Counted from the first letter of the stretch, positions 7,437 through 16,551 are shown. The stretch: 64,000 nucleotides of DNA from Variovorax sp. Root411 (GCF_001425205.1 NZ_LMDW01000015.1:434001-498000), one strand, 5' to 3'. Numbers and translations: made by a program. Notes: generated by a model from the sequence alone, not told the origin.

Positions 7437-8720
7437 TCAGCGTTCGCACGCGCGGCCGGCCACGATGACGGCGTTGGTGCCCCCGAAGGCGAAGGAGTTG
7501 GACAGCGCATAACGGATGCCCCTGGCCTCGCGCGCCTCGCCCTGCACGAAATCGAGGTCGAATGCGGCGTCGGGCGTCTGCAGGTTGGCGATGGGCGGCA
7601 GCGCCTCGCGCGCCAGTGCGCGCAGCGCGGCGATGAGTTCGATGGCACCGCCACCGCCGAGCACGTGGCCGTGGATCGCCTTGGTCGCGCTGACCGGCGT
7701 GGCCTTGCCGAATACCTCGCGGATCGATGCGGCCTCGGCCGCATCGCCGGCCGAGGTGGCCGTGCCGTGTGCGTTGATGTGGCCGATGTCCGAGGCCTCG
7801 ATGCCCGCGTCGCGCAGCGCGGCGCGCATCACGCGCACCTGGCTCGCGGCGTCGGGGTTGGTGATGTGTGTGCCGTCGCAGTTGGTAGCGTAGCCTGCGA
7901 GCACGAAGGGCGCTGCTTCGGCGCCGCGTGCGGCCGCATGCGCTTCGGATTCGAGCACCAGCGCGGCCGCGCCTTCGCCGATGGCGAAGCCCGTGCGGTC
8001 GCCCGAGAACGGACGGCAGGCCGAGAAGGGCGCATCGGCCGGCGGCGGCGCCATCACGCGCATCGCGTGCCAGCTGGCCATCACGCCGGGCGTGAGCATG
8101 GCGTCGTGGCCGCCGACGATGGCCACGTCGATCCAGCCGCCGCGGATGGCGCGCATCGCCTCGCCGACGGCCACGGCCGAGGAGGCGCAGGCACAGGCGT
8201 AGGCAATGGCCGAACCGCGCGCGCCGAAGTGCAGCGCGAGTTCGGCCACGGCGGCGTTGGGCATCACAGTGAGCACGGTGGTCGGGCGCATGCGGCGCTG
8301 TTCGCCATACAGCGCGCTGGTGGTGTTGTCGAAGGTGCCGGCGCCGGCGAGGCCACTGCCCCAGAAGATGCCGAGGCGGTCGCGGTCGATGGTGTCGAGA
8401 TCGATGTTCGCTTCGCGAGCCGCGTCCTGTGCCGCAGCCAGGGCCATGGCGGTGCCGCGGTCCAGCGGCAGGCGGGAGGTGCTGCGCATGCCATTCGAAT
8501 CGAAGTCGCAGGCGGCGACCGCGAGCGCCATCGGGTCCATGCCCTCTATCTCCAGTGTTTGCGCACGCACGGCCGAGCGGCCCGCGAACAGCGCTTCGTC
8601 GAAGGCCTCGACGGTGCGGCCGATGGGCGTGACGAAACCGATGCCGCTCACGCGCACCGGCGCCGAGGCGGCGCGTGTGGCCGAAGCGGCGAGCACGGCG
8701 TGGGCGGCGCCGCTGCTCAT
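7437..8720 (-). CDS. Beta-ketoacyl-ACP synthase (FabF/KAS II-like)
   Basis: A 427-residue thiolase-fold condensing enzyme with the catalytic triad visible as C178 (in ACACASS), H318 (NAHGTATS) and H352 (HGHVLGGGGA). It would condense an ACP-bound acyl chain with malonyl-ACP. Start ATG at 8720 overlaps the stop of the ACP gene (ATGA), which fixes the start. A dedicated ACP, hydrolase and hydroxylase lie in the same operon rather than fabD, fabG or fabH, so this is probably not the housekeeping fatty-acid enzyme. The product is unknown. Confidence 0.9.
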   Translation of the reverse strand: MSSGAAHAVLAASATRAASAPVRVSGIGFVTPIGRTVEAFDEALFAGRSAVRAQTLEIEGMDPMALAVAACDFDSNGMRSTSRLPLDRGTAMALAAAQDAAREANIDLDTIDRDRLGIFWGSGLAGAGTFDNTTSALYGEQRRMRPTTVLTVMPNAAVAELALHFGARGSAIAYACACASSAVAVGEAMRAIRGGWIDVAIVGGHDAMLTPGVMASWHAMRVMAPPPADAPFSACRPFSGDRTGFAIGEGAAALVLESEAHAAARGAEAAPFVLAGYATNCDGTHITNPDAASQVRVMRAALRDAGIEASDIGHINAHGTATSAGDAAEAASIREVFGKATPVSATKAIHGHVLGGGGAIELIAALRALAREALPPIANLQTPDAAFDLDFVQGEAREARGIRYALSNSFAFGGTNAVIVAGRACER

Positions 8721-9007
8721 GCGGCCGCTTCGGCGGGCTGGACGGCGGCCACGGGGGCGTTCTCGGCGTCGATCACATCGCACAGGCGTTCCAGCGTGAT
8801 GCCGGCTTCGCGCGGGTCGAGGCGGTCTTCGGGAATGCGCAGGTGGAAGGCGTCCTCGACGGCGAAGACGAACTCCATCAGCGCGAGCGAGTCGAGGCCG
8901 AGGTCCGACAGCGCGGTGGATGGCGAGATGGCCGAGCGCTCGACGCGGAAGTCGGTCTCGAGGATCGCCGCGATGCTGTTGAAGGTGGGGGAAGCGGAAG
9001 AAGACAT
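8717..9007 (-). CDS. Acyl carrier protein
   Basis: A 96-residue ACP with the phosphopantetheine attachment motif DLGLDSL, the modified serine being S40. It is longer than housekeeping AcpP, with a C-terminal alanine/proline tail. It overlaps the ketoacyl synthase by 4 bases and lies 34 bp after the hydrolase, so it is probably the carrier used only by this operon. Confidence 0.9.
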   Translation of the reverse strand: MSSSASPTFNSIAAILETDFRVERSAISPSTALSDLGLDSLALMEFVFAVEDAFHLRIPEDRLDPREAGITLERLCDVIDAENAPVAAVQPAEAAA

Positions 9008-9041
9008 GGAGATGCTTTCCTTTCAGGCGTGGCGAACGAGG

Positions 9042-9902
9042 TCAGGCGTACAGCGGATGTTCCGGCGTCGCGCCATGTGCCACGGCTTCGGCGAACGACA
9101 CCGTTTCGCGCACCACCTGCTGTCGGTCGTTGTCGATCGTGATCATGTGGTAGCTGTTGGCGACCACCACGGTGCGGAAGTCGCGGCAGCGCAGGCCGCG
9201 CGCGAGGATGTCGAGGTTGGCCACGCTGGCCACCTCGTCCTGCTGGGCATGCAGCGCGAGCACGTTGCCGCATTGCACGCCGCTGAGGTTGCGCCGCACG
9301 TGGCGGATGAGCCGGTCGTGCTCGCGCAGATGTCCCACGCCGATGACGGAACTGCCCGCGCGCGAAACCTTGCGATGGCGCAGCTCGCGCTCGATCCAGG
9401 CGCGCACGCGCTCGTTCTTCACGCCGTAGGGCGGGCGCTCGCGGTATTGCCAGAACCGGCCGAGCGGCGTGTAGAAGGCCAGCGGCAGCAGGAATTGCGT
9501 GCGCGGGATGGCCCAGCCATCGAAGCGCAGCGTGGTCGACATGAGCACCAGCGCATCGACGTCGCTGCCGCAGCGGATGGCCGCGCCGAGCGCGAGCGAA
9601 GCGCCGGCGGAAATGCCGACCAGCATCACGCGGTCGTGCTGCGCGCGCAGCGCCTTCACATGGGCCTGGATGGCGTCGAGCCAGCGTTCGTACGGCGCGG
9701 CGCGCTGCATCGGCGCAGCGGCATCGAACGAATAACCCTCGATCGACAGCGGGTGCACCGGGTAGCCGCGGCTGCGCAGTGCGGACTGCACGGTCAGCAG
9801 CTCGTCAGGCGTGCTGCATAAACCGTGCAGCAGGACCACGGCGGTGCGCTGCACTTGCGGAGGCACAAGGCTCAACAGATCGGAAGGTTCACGCGCACTC
9901 AT
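9042..9902 (-). CDS. Alpha/beta hydrolase (carboxylesterase-like)
   Basis: A 286-residue alpha/beta hydrolase. The oxyanion-hole motif LLHGLCSTPDE is at about 24-34 and the nucleophile S98 sits in GISAG. The remaining parts resemble monoacylglycerol-lipase or esterase enzymes. It is the first gene of the leftward operon with ACP, ketoacyl synthase and hydroxylase, and may act as a thioesterase or esterase releasing the acyl product. No signal peptide is visible, so it is cytosolic. Confidence 0.8.
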   Translation of the reverse strand: MSAREPSDLLSLVPPQVQRTAVVLLHGLCSTPDELLTVQSALRSRGYPVHPLSIEGYSFDAAAPMQRAAPYERWLDAIQAHVKALRAQHDRVMLVGISAGASLALGAAIRCGSDVDALVLMSTTLRFDGWAIPRTQFLLPLAFYTPLGRFWQYRERPPYGVKNERVRAWIERELRHRKVSRAGSSVIGVGHLREHDRLIRHVRRNLSGVQCGNVLALHAQQDEVASVANLDILARGLRCRDFRTVVVANSYHMITIDNDRQQVVRETVSFAEAVAHGATPEHPLYA

Positions 9903-10040
9903 CGTGTGGTGCCAGCCATGAAAATGGCCCGTGTTTCATCGTGCTGTCGTATGCTCATGCAGCGTTTATCGCTTGGAGCGACTGACCGGCCGCTGACCCG
10001 TCGTTCGCAAGGCAGATTACCCCCCAACCATTCAAACACC

Positions 10041-10730
10041 ATGCGAATTCTGCTTGTCGAAGACGACGCCGTTTTGCGCGACGTGATGGTGCGCAGCCTC
10101 GCGGATGCCGGCCATCGCGTCGACGTCTCGACCAACGTCGAGGATGCCGATCACCTGTGGCGCGTGCAGCCCTTCGATGCCGTGCTGCTCGACCTCAACC
10201 TGCCGGCCACCGCAAGCCCGACCAGCGGCCTCGCGAGCGGCCTCAACGCGCTGCGGCAGGCGCGCGCGCGCGGCGACCGCACGCCGGTGCTGGTGCTCAC
10301 GGCGCGCGGGCGCACCGAAGAACGCATCGCGGGCCTCGACGCGGGTGCCGACGACTACCTCGGCAAGCCCTTCGACCTGGCCGAGGTCGAGGCGCGCCTG
10401 CGTGCGCTGGTGCGCCGCGCGAAGGGCACCGAAGACCTCGTGCTGCTGGGCCAGCTGAAGCTCGACCGCAAGGCGCGCCGCTTCTCGACCGCGGGCGGTC
10501 CGCTCGACCTGCCGGCGCGCGAGTTCGAGGTGCTGTGGGAACTCATGAGTCCGCCGGGCCGCACCGTGAGCAAGCGGGCGCTGTCCGACAAGCTCTCGAG
10601 CTTCGACGAATCGCTGGGCGACAACGCGCTCGAGGCCTTCATCTCGCGCCTGCGCAAGAAGCTGCAGGGCTCGGGCGCGAGCATCCGCACGCTGCGCGGC
10701 ATCGGCTACCTGCTCGAAGCCGAGGTGTGA
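10041..10730 (+). CDS. Response regulator, OmpR/PhoB family
   Basis: A 229-residue regulator. Receiver domain: acidic pair E7-D8-D9, phosphoacceptor D51 (AVLLDLNLP), T in LVLTARG and K in GKPFD. The DNA-binding domain ends in SIRTLRGIGYLLEAEV. It is similar to QseB/PmrA-type regulators. Start ATG 10041. The kinase gene follows 7 bp later. The pair is divergent from the ketoacyl-synthase operon across a 138-bp gap, so that operon is a plausible target, which is inference from position. Confidence 0.9.
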   Translation: MRILLVEDDAVLRDVMVRSLADAGHRVDVSTNVEDADHLWRVQPFDAVLLDLNLPATASPTSGLASGLNALRQARARGDRTPVLVLTARGRTEERIAGLDAGADDYLGKPFDLAEVEARLRALVRRAKGTEDLVLLGQLKLDRKARRFSTAGGPLDLPAREFEVLWELMSPPGRTVSKRALSDKLSSFDESLGDNALEAFISRLRKKLQGSGASIRTLRGIGYLLEAEV

Positions 10731-10737
10731 TCCGAGC

Positions 10738-12132
10738 GTGACCGAGCAGACGACAGAACCGCAGCCCGCGGCCGTTCGTGCGCCATCGCTCACGCGGCGC
10801 GTGCTGCGCAACGTGCTGGTGCCGCTGGCGCTCACGTGGATGGTCGGCGCGGTCATCGCGCTGGTCATCGCCAACTACTTTTCCGAGCAGGCCTTCGACC
10901 GCGGCATGCTCGACGACGCCTATGCGCTGTCGGCCAACGTGCAGGCGGGCGAACGCGGCATCGAGCTGCTGCTGACGCCGCGCGAAGTGGCCACCGTGCT
11001 CTTCGACCAGGTCGACAAGGTGTACTTCGCGGTGCAGCGGCTCGACGGCACGCTGATCTCCGGGCAGTCGGGCCTGCAGGCGCCGCTGCCGGCGGACGGA
11101 GCGCGCTACCGCTTCGCCGACATCGACTACGAGGGCAGCGTGCTGCGCGCGGTGGTGCTCGAGCACGACGCCGAGCCCGACATCAGCATGCCGTACCGCG
11201 TGGTGATCGCGCAGACCACGCTGAGCCGGACCGCACTGGTGCGGCAGTTGCTGGGCTACGCGCTGGCGCCGCAGATCGTGCTGCTCATCCTCCTGGCCAT
11301 CTGGCTCTGGTACGGCATCCGCAGCGACCTGCGGCCGCTCGGCGACCTGCAGCGCGCGCTCGACCGGCGCGACGTGCGCGACCTGTCGCCGGTGGCGGTG
11401 GCGCAGACCTCGCGCGAGATCCAGCGCCTGGGCAACGCGGTCAACTCGCTGTTCGAGCGGCTCGGCCACAGCGTGCAGGCGCAGCGCGAGTTCGTGGGCA
11501 ACGTGGCACACGAACTGCGCACGCCGCTGGCGGGCATCCGCGCGCTGGCCGAGTACGGGCTGGCGCAGCACGATACCAATGTGTGGCGCGAGCAGCTGGA
11601 GCGCGTGTCGGAACGGCAGGCGCGCGCCAGCCACCTGATCGACCAGCTGCTGGCGCTGGCACTGGCCGAAGAGGCGCGCACCGAGCTCAAGCGCGTGCCG
11701 GTGCGGCTCGACGTGCTGGCCGAGCAGACGGTGCTGCGGCACCTTGCGCGCGCCGACGCGCGCGGTGTAGACCTGGGCGCGCGCGGCCTCGACGACGGCG
11801 TGGTCGTGCAAGCCAACGAGGCGCTGGTCGAAGGCATCCTCGACAACCTGATCGACAACGCGTTGCGCTATGGCGGGCGCACGATCACGGTCGAGCTCGC
11901 GGGCCGCACGCTGAGCGTGATCGACGACGGGCCCGGCATTCCGCTGGAGGCGCAGCGCGACCTGATGCAGCGCTGGGCGCAGGGTCCGGCCGGCGAGAAG
12001 CTGGGGCAGGGCTCGGGACTGGGCCTGTCGATCGTGGCGCGCTATGCCGAGCTGCTGGGCGCCGAGCTGCGGCTCGAAGCGGCGGAGCCCACTGGCTTGC
12101 GCGTCAGCGTGGCATTCGGTGAAGCGAGCTGA
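10738..12132 (+). CDS. Sensor histidine kinase
   Basis: A 464-residue membrane kinase partnered with the preceding regulator. It has a first membrane helix at about 25-45, a periplasmic 2CSK-type sensor region, a second helix at about 180-200, and a HAMP-like linker. The catalytic core has phospho-acceptor H258 in NVAHELRTPLAG, N-box NLIDNALRYGG, and G boxes DDGPGIPL and GQGSGLGLSI. Start is GTG 10738. It resembles QseC/TctE-type kinases. It converges on the VOC-family gene. Confidence 0.9.
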   Translation: MTEQTTEPQPAAVRAPSLTRRVLRNVLVPLALTWMVGAVIALVIANYFSEQAFDRGMLDDAYALSANVQAGERGIELLLTPREVATVLFDQVDKVYFAVQRLDGTLISGQSGLQAPLPADGARYRFADIDYEGSVLRAVVLEHDAEPDISMPYRVVIAQTTLSRTALVRQLLGYALAPQIVLLILLAIWLWYGIRSDLRPLGDLQRALDRRDVRDLSPVAVAQTSREIQRLGNAVNSLFERLGHSVQAQREFVGNVAHELRTPLAGIRALAEYGLAQHDTNVWREQLERVSERQARASHLIDQLLALALAEEARTELKRVPVRLDVLAEQTVLRHLARADARGVDLGARGLDDGVVVQANEALVEGILDNLIDNALRYGGRTITVELAGRTLSVIDDGPGIPLEAQRDLMQRWAQGPAGEKLGQGSGLGLSIVARYAELLGAELRLEAAEPTGLRVSVAFGEAS

Positions 12133-12144
12133 AGCACCTGCGAG

Positions 12145-12894
12145 CTAGAGCGGCGTGCCCTGGTGGAACGCCATGCGCCAGCGGCCATGCCGGCGCTTCC
12201 ACAGCGAGCTGCGCAGCGAGTCCGCTGCAGGGCGCTGCGCAATGGCCTGGCGGTGTGCGCGGTAGGTGACCAGCGCCACGTCGGGCGCCATGCGCAGCAC
12301 GCGGAAGTCCGACATCGTTCGTTCCGAGAAAGCCTCGCCGCGCAGCGCTTCGACGATGGCGGCGCGTGTCCACACCGTGCCCGAGATGCCGAGTTCATGG
12401 AAGTCGTCGTCGAGCAGTTCTTCGAGTTTCGCGGCACTCGCGCGCACCTCGCGAAGATGCAGTGCGCCTTCGAGTTCGAACAGCAGCGCTTCGAGGTTCT
12501 CGGCCGGCGCGGCCTCGTAGAGTTCGAGCGGAAGGCCGTCGGGATCGGCGAAGAAGATGAAGCGGCGGCCCGTATATTCGTCGATGCGCAGTGGCTCGAC
12601 CGCGATGCCCTGCGATGCGAGTTCATCGGCCGCGGCCTGCACGTCGTGCACTTCGAACGACAGGTGGCGCAGCCCTTGGGCTTCGGGGCGCGTGGGGCGC
12701 GCGGGGGCACCGGGAAAGGAAAAGAGTTCGATCTGCGAGCCGTCGGGCAGGGCGAGGTCGAGCTTGTACGAGTCGCGCGCGGCGCGATGGTTTTCGGCGA
12801 CCACGCGCAGCCCGAGCACCTCGGTGTAGAAGCGCTTCGACACCGCGTAGTCGGCGCAGATGATGGCGGCGTGGTGGATGCGGTCGAGTTGCAT
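12145..12894 (-). CDS. VOC-family (glyoxalase-like) domain fused to a SnoaL/DUF4440-like domain
   Basis: About 249 residues from ATG 12894 (a TTG four codons earlier is possible). Residues 1-128 form a vicinal-oxygen-chelate domain of the YaeR/GloA2 type: LDRIHHAAIICADYAVSKRF with ligand H6, then RHLSFEVHD and a closing FFADPDGLPLELYE. Residues 130-249 resemble DUF4440/SnoaL nuclear-transport-factor folds (LEGALHLREVRASAAKLEEL, VTYRAHRQ, RWRMAFHQGTPL). Each half normally exists as a separate protein; the joined form is unusual. The gene follows RidA leftward and converges on the kinase. Confidence 0.75.
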   Translation of the reverse strand: MQLDRIHHAAIICADYAVSKRFYTEVLGLRVVAENHRAARDSYKLDLALPDGSQIELFSFPGAPARPTRPEAQGLRHLSFEVHDVQAAADELASQGIAVEPLRIDEYTGRRFIFFADPDGLPLELYEAAPAENLEALLFELEGALHLREVRASAAKLEELLDDDFHELGISGTVWTRAAIVEALRGEAFSERTMSDFRVLRMAPDVALVTYRAHRQAIAQRPAADSLRSSLWKRRHGRWRMAFHQGTPL

Positions 12895-12907
12895 CGGAAG
12901 GATCAAT

Positions 12908-12982
12908 TCAAAGGCTTGCGCAGGAACACGCGGGCTGCGCGGCGATCACGTCGATCAGGAAGCCTTCGTCGGCGGTACTCAT
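12908..12982 (-). other. 24-codon open frame overlapping the RidA stop, possible gene remnant
   Basis: An ATG at 12982 overlaps the RidA stop (ATGA) and opens MSTADEGFLIDVIAAQP, ending after 24 codons. In another frame just before the VOC gene the DNA reads RVFLRKPLN then stop, like a normal protein C-terminus. This could be the two ends of a larger gene whose middle was lost, or chance. No function is claimed. Confidence 0.2.
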
Positions 12983-13464
12983 GCGCCGATTTCCACCTCG
13001 CCCTCGATCTCGACCGGGATGTTGAACGGCAGCTCCGCCATGCCCACCGCACTGCGGGCATGCGCGCCGATGTCGGGGCCGAACAATTCGAGGATGAGGT
13101 CGGAGAAGCCGTTGATGACGGCGGGCTGCCTGTCGAAGCCGGGTGCGCTCGCGACCATGCCGAACACGCGCGTCCACGCGGTGATGCGGTCGAGGTCGCC
13201 GAGGGCGCGTTGCAGGCTGCCGAGCATCGCGAGTGCCGTGAGGCGTGCAGCTGCGTAGCCCTGCTCGATGCTCACTTCGCGGCCCAGCTTGCCGAGCGGT
13301 GCAGCGATGGTGCCGTCGGCGTTGAGCGGGCCGTGGCCGGAGATCAACGCGCGCCGGCCGACGACGCGCACGAACTGGAAGGGGAGGATGACGCCGGCCG
13401 GCGGGATCGCGGGCGGCGGCAGCACGAGGCCGAGCGAGGCCAGTCGTTGCGCAATGAGGGCCAT
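12979..13464 (-). CDS. RidA/YjgF-family protein
   Basis: A 161-residue RidA-like protein, the longer 150-plus residue subtype (YjgH/TdcF-related group). Visible features are GRRALISGHGPLN, a helix-rich centre (ARLTALAMLGSLQRALGDLD) and the C-terminal SAVGMAELPFNIPVEIEGEV. RidA proteins hydrolyse reactive enamine/imine intermediates, but the subtype is functionally diverse. Start at 13464 is preceded by AGGAGAG. It lies leftward between the old yellow enzyme and the VOC fusion. Confidence 0.85.
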   Translation of the reverse strand: MALIAQRLASLGLVLPPPAIPPAGVILPFQFVRVVGRRALISGHGPLNADGTIAAPLGKLGREVSIEQGYAAARLTALAMLGSLQRALGDLDRITAWTRVFGMVASAPGFDRQPAVINGFSDLILELFGPDIGAHARSAVGMAELPFNIPVEIEGEVEIGA

Positions 13465-13544
13465 GGCATTTCTCTCCTGTCGGCGGATGACGGCGGATGG
13501 ATGGGTCCGCCGCATCTTGCCATGGCCCCCGTACGCGGCGTGGC

Positions 13545-14648
13545 TCAGGTCAGTGCCGGATAGTCCGTGTATCCCTTCGCGCCGCCGCCGTACATGGTGG
13601 CCTTGTCGAGCTCGTTGAGCGGCGCGTTTTCGCGCAGGCGGCGCACGAGGTCGGGGTTCGAGATGAAGGGCTTGCCGAAGGCCACGAGGTCGTCGCCTTC
13701 CTTCAGCGCCTCCTCGGCCAGCGGCCGGTCGTAGCCGTTGTTGACCATCCATGCGCCCTTGCCGCCGGCTTCGCGGTACGCGGCCTTGAGCGCTTCGTAG
13801 TCGAAGGGGCGGTCTTCCATTTCGCGCGGGCCGCCGGTGGCGCCTTCGATGATGTGGATGTAGGCCAGGCCGAGCGCGGCGAGCTGCTTCACCACGTAGG
13901 TGAACAGCGGCTGCGGGTTGCTGTCGTGCGCGTCGTTGGCGGGCGTCACGGGCGACAGCCGGATGCCGGTCTTGCCGCCGCCGACCGCGTCGACCACGGC
14001 GCGTGCGGATTCGAGCAGCAGGCGGGCGCGGTTTTCGATGCTGCCGCCGTAGTCGTCGGTGCGCTTGTTGCTGCCGTCCTTCAGGAACTGGTCGAGCAGG
14101 TAGCCGTTGGCACCGTGAAGTTCCACGCCGTCGAAGCCGGCGGTCTCGACCGCGCTGCGTGCGGCCACCGCGTACGCGTGCACGATGCCGGGCAGCTCGC
14201 CCGCATCCAGTGCGCGCGGTTCGGAGGTCTCGACGAAGGTCGGCACGCCGTCCTTGATGAGCACGGTCTTGGTCCTGGCGGTGATGGCCGAGGGGGCGAC
14301 GGGCTTGCCGCCACCGGGTTGCAGTTCGCTGTGCGAGACGCGGCCCACGTGCCACAGCTGCACCACGATCTTGCCGCCCTTGGCGTGCACGGCATCGGTC
14401 ACGCGCTTCCAGCCATCGAGCTGCTCGGTGCCGTAGAGGCCGGGCACGTCGGCGTAGCCCTGGCCCTGGTGGCTGATGGCGGTGGCTTCGGTGATGAGCA
14501 GGCCGGCGCTGGCACGCTGGGCGTAATAGGTGGCGGCGAGCTCGGGCGGGATCGCATTCGGCGAGCGGTTGCGCGTGAGCGGCGCCATGACGATGCGGTT
14601 GGCGAGCTTCAGGTCGCCGGCCTGGACGGGGTCGAAGAGGTTGGACAT
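13545..14648 (-). CDS. Alkene reductase of the old yellow enzyme family
   Basis: A 367-residue FMN-dependent TIM-barrel ene-reductase (NemA/YqjM class) reducing activated C=C bonds or nitro compounds with NADPH. Family marks include the FMN-binding N-terminus (ANRIVMAPLTRNRS), QLWHVGRVSH, the catalytic HGANGYLLDQFLKDGSNKRTD region with H and N binding the substrate, and FGKPFISNPDLVRRL. Start ATG 14648. Length and motifs are normal for NemA-like enzymes. Confidence 0.93.
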   Translation of the reverse strand: MSNLFDPVQAGDLKLANRIVMAPLTRNRSPNAIPPELAATYYAQRASAGLLITEATAISHQGQGYADVPGLYGTEQLDGWKRVTDAVHAKGGKIVVQLWHVGRVSHSELQPGGGKPVAPSAITARTKTVLIKDGVPTFVETSEPRALDAGELPGIVHAYAVAARSAVETAGFDGVELHGANGYLLDQFLKDGSNKRTDDYGGSIENRARLLLESARAVVDAVGGGKTGIRLSPVTPANDAHDSNPQPLFTYVVKQLAALGLAYIHIIEGATGGPREMEDRPFDYEALKAAYREAGGKGAWMVNNGYDRPLAEEALKEGDDLVAFGKPFISNPDLVRRLRENAPLNELDKATMYGGGAKGYTDYPALT

Positions 14649-14733
14649 CGTGCGATCAATGGCAGAGTTGGAACAGGCGCAAGGCTAAGCGCCCGGCCTC
14701 AACCCTGCTGTCGCACGGTTGTCCGGATTGATG

Positions 14734-16551
14734 CTAGGCAAGCAGCACCAGCAACGCGGGGCTCACACGCAGCGGCACGGCGAGCAGGATCTGCCCCATG
14801 CCCTTGCCGAGCGCGTCGTTGCGCAGCGAGGCCATGCCGCCGCCGCCCAGTGCCTGTTCGCAGACGAAGTTGAAGGCATCGATGCCCGGCACCTCGTAGC
14901 GCGTGACGTGGCCCTTGACGAGGTGTGCGAGCCATTCGGCCACGCGCGCCTCGGTGAGCTGTTCGCGCAGCAGCGGCAGCAGGGCGGGGTGGCGTGCGAT
15001 GACGCCGACGTTCGAGGTGTCGCCCTTGTCGCCGCTTCGCGCCCATGCGAGGCGCAGGAGCGGCACTTCGACGGCGTCCGCGGCAACGGGTGCTTCATGC
15101 GTTTCCCTGGCTCTGGCAGGCTGTGAAACGGACCCGGCGTGCGGCGCAGGCGCTGTGGTGCGGGGCACGTCGATGCACACGCCGTTGATGCCGACGCGGG
15201 CCTCGACCTGCGACTTGTCGAGCAGGAACGCGTACTGCCGGATCGATGGCGACACCGAGGCGCGCCCGCCGCCCGCGCCCGTGGTGCCGGGCGCCCACGA
15301 GGTGCCGGCCGGCGCGACCTCGCGCGCGAACAGTTCCAGGGCTTCCTTGCGCGGGTGCGTCACCGCGAGCCGCAGCACTGCTTCGCGCGTCTGCAGGGCT
15401 TGCGCATGCGGGCCGTAGCACGACTCCGCGCCGAGCACTTCGAGCTGCGTGCCGCTATAGGGGCCGAAGCCCAATTGCGAGAACAGCGTGCCCGTGCGCG
15501 CGAGGATCGCCTCGCCCGTGCGCCTGGCCTTGGCCACCGCATCGAAGCCGACGATGGTGAGTTGCGCCGCGGTCTTGAAGCCGTCGACATACGTGGCGCA
15601 GACCTTGTAGTTCGCGGTCGGCGCATGGCCGCGCGCACCGTGCACGCGCACGCGGTGTTCACCGGCCTGCTCGATGCGCACCTGCGTGAAGTCGGCCACC
15701 ACGTCAGGCAGCAGGTAAGCCGCTGGATCGCCGATCTCGTAGAGCATCTGCTCGCCCACCACCGCGGGCACGAGCTTGCCGCCGGTGCCCGCGGGCTTGG
15801 TGACGACGAAGCTGCCGTCGGCGCTGCATTCGACGATGGGGTAGCCGATGTTGGGCCAATCGGGCACGGTGTCCCAGTCGGTGTGCAGGCCGCCGGTGGC
15901 CTGGCAGCCGCATTCGATGAGGTGGCCCGCGAGGCTGCCGGCCGCGAGCAGGTCGAAGTCGCCCGGCTGCCAATTGAATTCGTGCATGAGCACGCCGAGC
16001 GTGACGGCCGAGTCGACGCAGCGCCCGGTGATGACGACCTGCGCGCCCGCGTCGAGCGCGGCCTGGATCGGCCGTGCGCCGAGGTACGCGTTGGCGGTGA
16101 GCACGCGTTCGGGCAATGCGGCGCCGCTTTGCAGCTCGCGCACGGGCGGCTGCGACTGGCGCAGCTGCGGCAGAAGTGCGGACACATCGTCGCCGCTCAC
16201 CACGGCGATCTTCAGCACGATGCCCTGTTCGGCGGCCAGCGCCGCGAGCGCATCGGCGCAGCCTTGCGGGTTCACGCCGCCGGCGTTGCTCACCACGCGG
16301 ATGCCTTGTTTCACGACGTCCTTCAGCACGGCCTTCATCGCGACGGAGACGAAGTCGGTGGCATAGCCTAGCTCGGGCTTCTTGAGCCGCGCGCCCGCGA
16401 GGATCGACATGGTGAGTTCGGCGAGGTAGTCGAACACGAGGTAGTCGACCTGCCCGCTGGCCACGAGCTGCGGCGCGCCCACGCTGCTGTCGCCCCAGAA
16501 GCCGGAGGCCCCGCCGATGCGCACGATGCGTTCGTTGTTGCCGCTGTTCAT
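14734..16551 (-). CDS. AtuA-like acyclic terpene utilization protein (DUF1446)
   Basis: About 605 residues. The N-terminal DUF1446 domain runs about 1-450 (RIGGASGFWGDSS, VVSNAGGVNPQGCADAL, GRCVDSAVTLGVLMHEF), followed by a C-terminal AtuA-type domain from about 500 (LLRLAWARSGDKGDTSNVGV). AtuA belongs to citronellol/geranyl-CoA degradation in Pseudomonas, though its reaction is unresolved. Start ATG 16551 overlaps the enoyl-CoA hydratase stop (ATGA). The geranyl-CoA carboxylase genes normally beside atuA are absent here, so the substrate may differ. Confidence 0.8.
   Translation of the reverse strand: MNSGNNERIVRIGGASGFWGDSSVGAPQLVASGQVDYLVFDYLAELTMSILAGARLKKPELGYATDFVSVAMKAVLKDVVKQGIRVVSNAGGVNPQGCADALAALAAEQGIVLKIAVVSGDDVSALLPQLRQSQPPVRELQSGAALPERVLTANAYLGARPIQAALDAGAQVVITGRCVDSAVTLGVLMHEFNWQPGDFDLLAAGSLAGHLIECGCQATGGLHTDWDTVPDWPNIGYPIVECSADGSFVVTKPAGTGGKLVPAVVGEQMLYEIGDPAAYLLPDVVADFTQVRIEQAGEHRVRVHGARGHAPTANYKVCATYVDGFKTAAQLTIVGFDAVAKARRTGEAILARTGTLFSQLGFGPYSGTQLEVLGAESCYGPHAQALQTREAVLRLAVTHPRKEALELFAREVAPAGTSWAPGTTGAGGGRASVSPSIRQYAFLLDKSQVEARVGINGVCIDVPRTTAPAPHAGSVSQPARARETHEAPVAADAVEVPLLRLAWARSGDKGDTSNVGVIARHPALLPLLREQLTEARVAEWLAHLVKGHVTRYEVPGIDAFNFVCEQALGGGGMASLRNDALGKGMGQILLAVPLRVSPALLVLLA

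Noticed and set aside
7422..9821. 799-codon open frame opposite the KS-ACP-hydrolase operon
   Set aside because: Catalytic motifs, ATGA coupling and family lengths are all on the minus strand; the plus frame has no domain.
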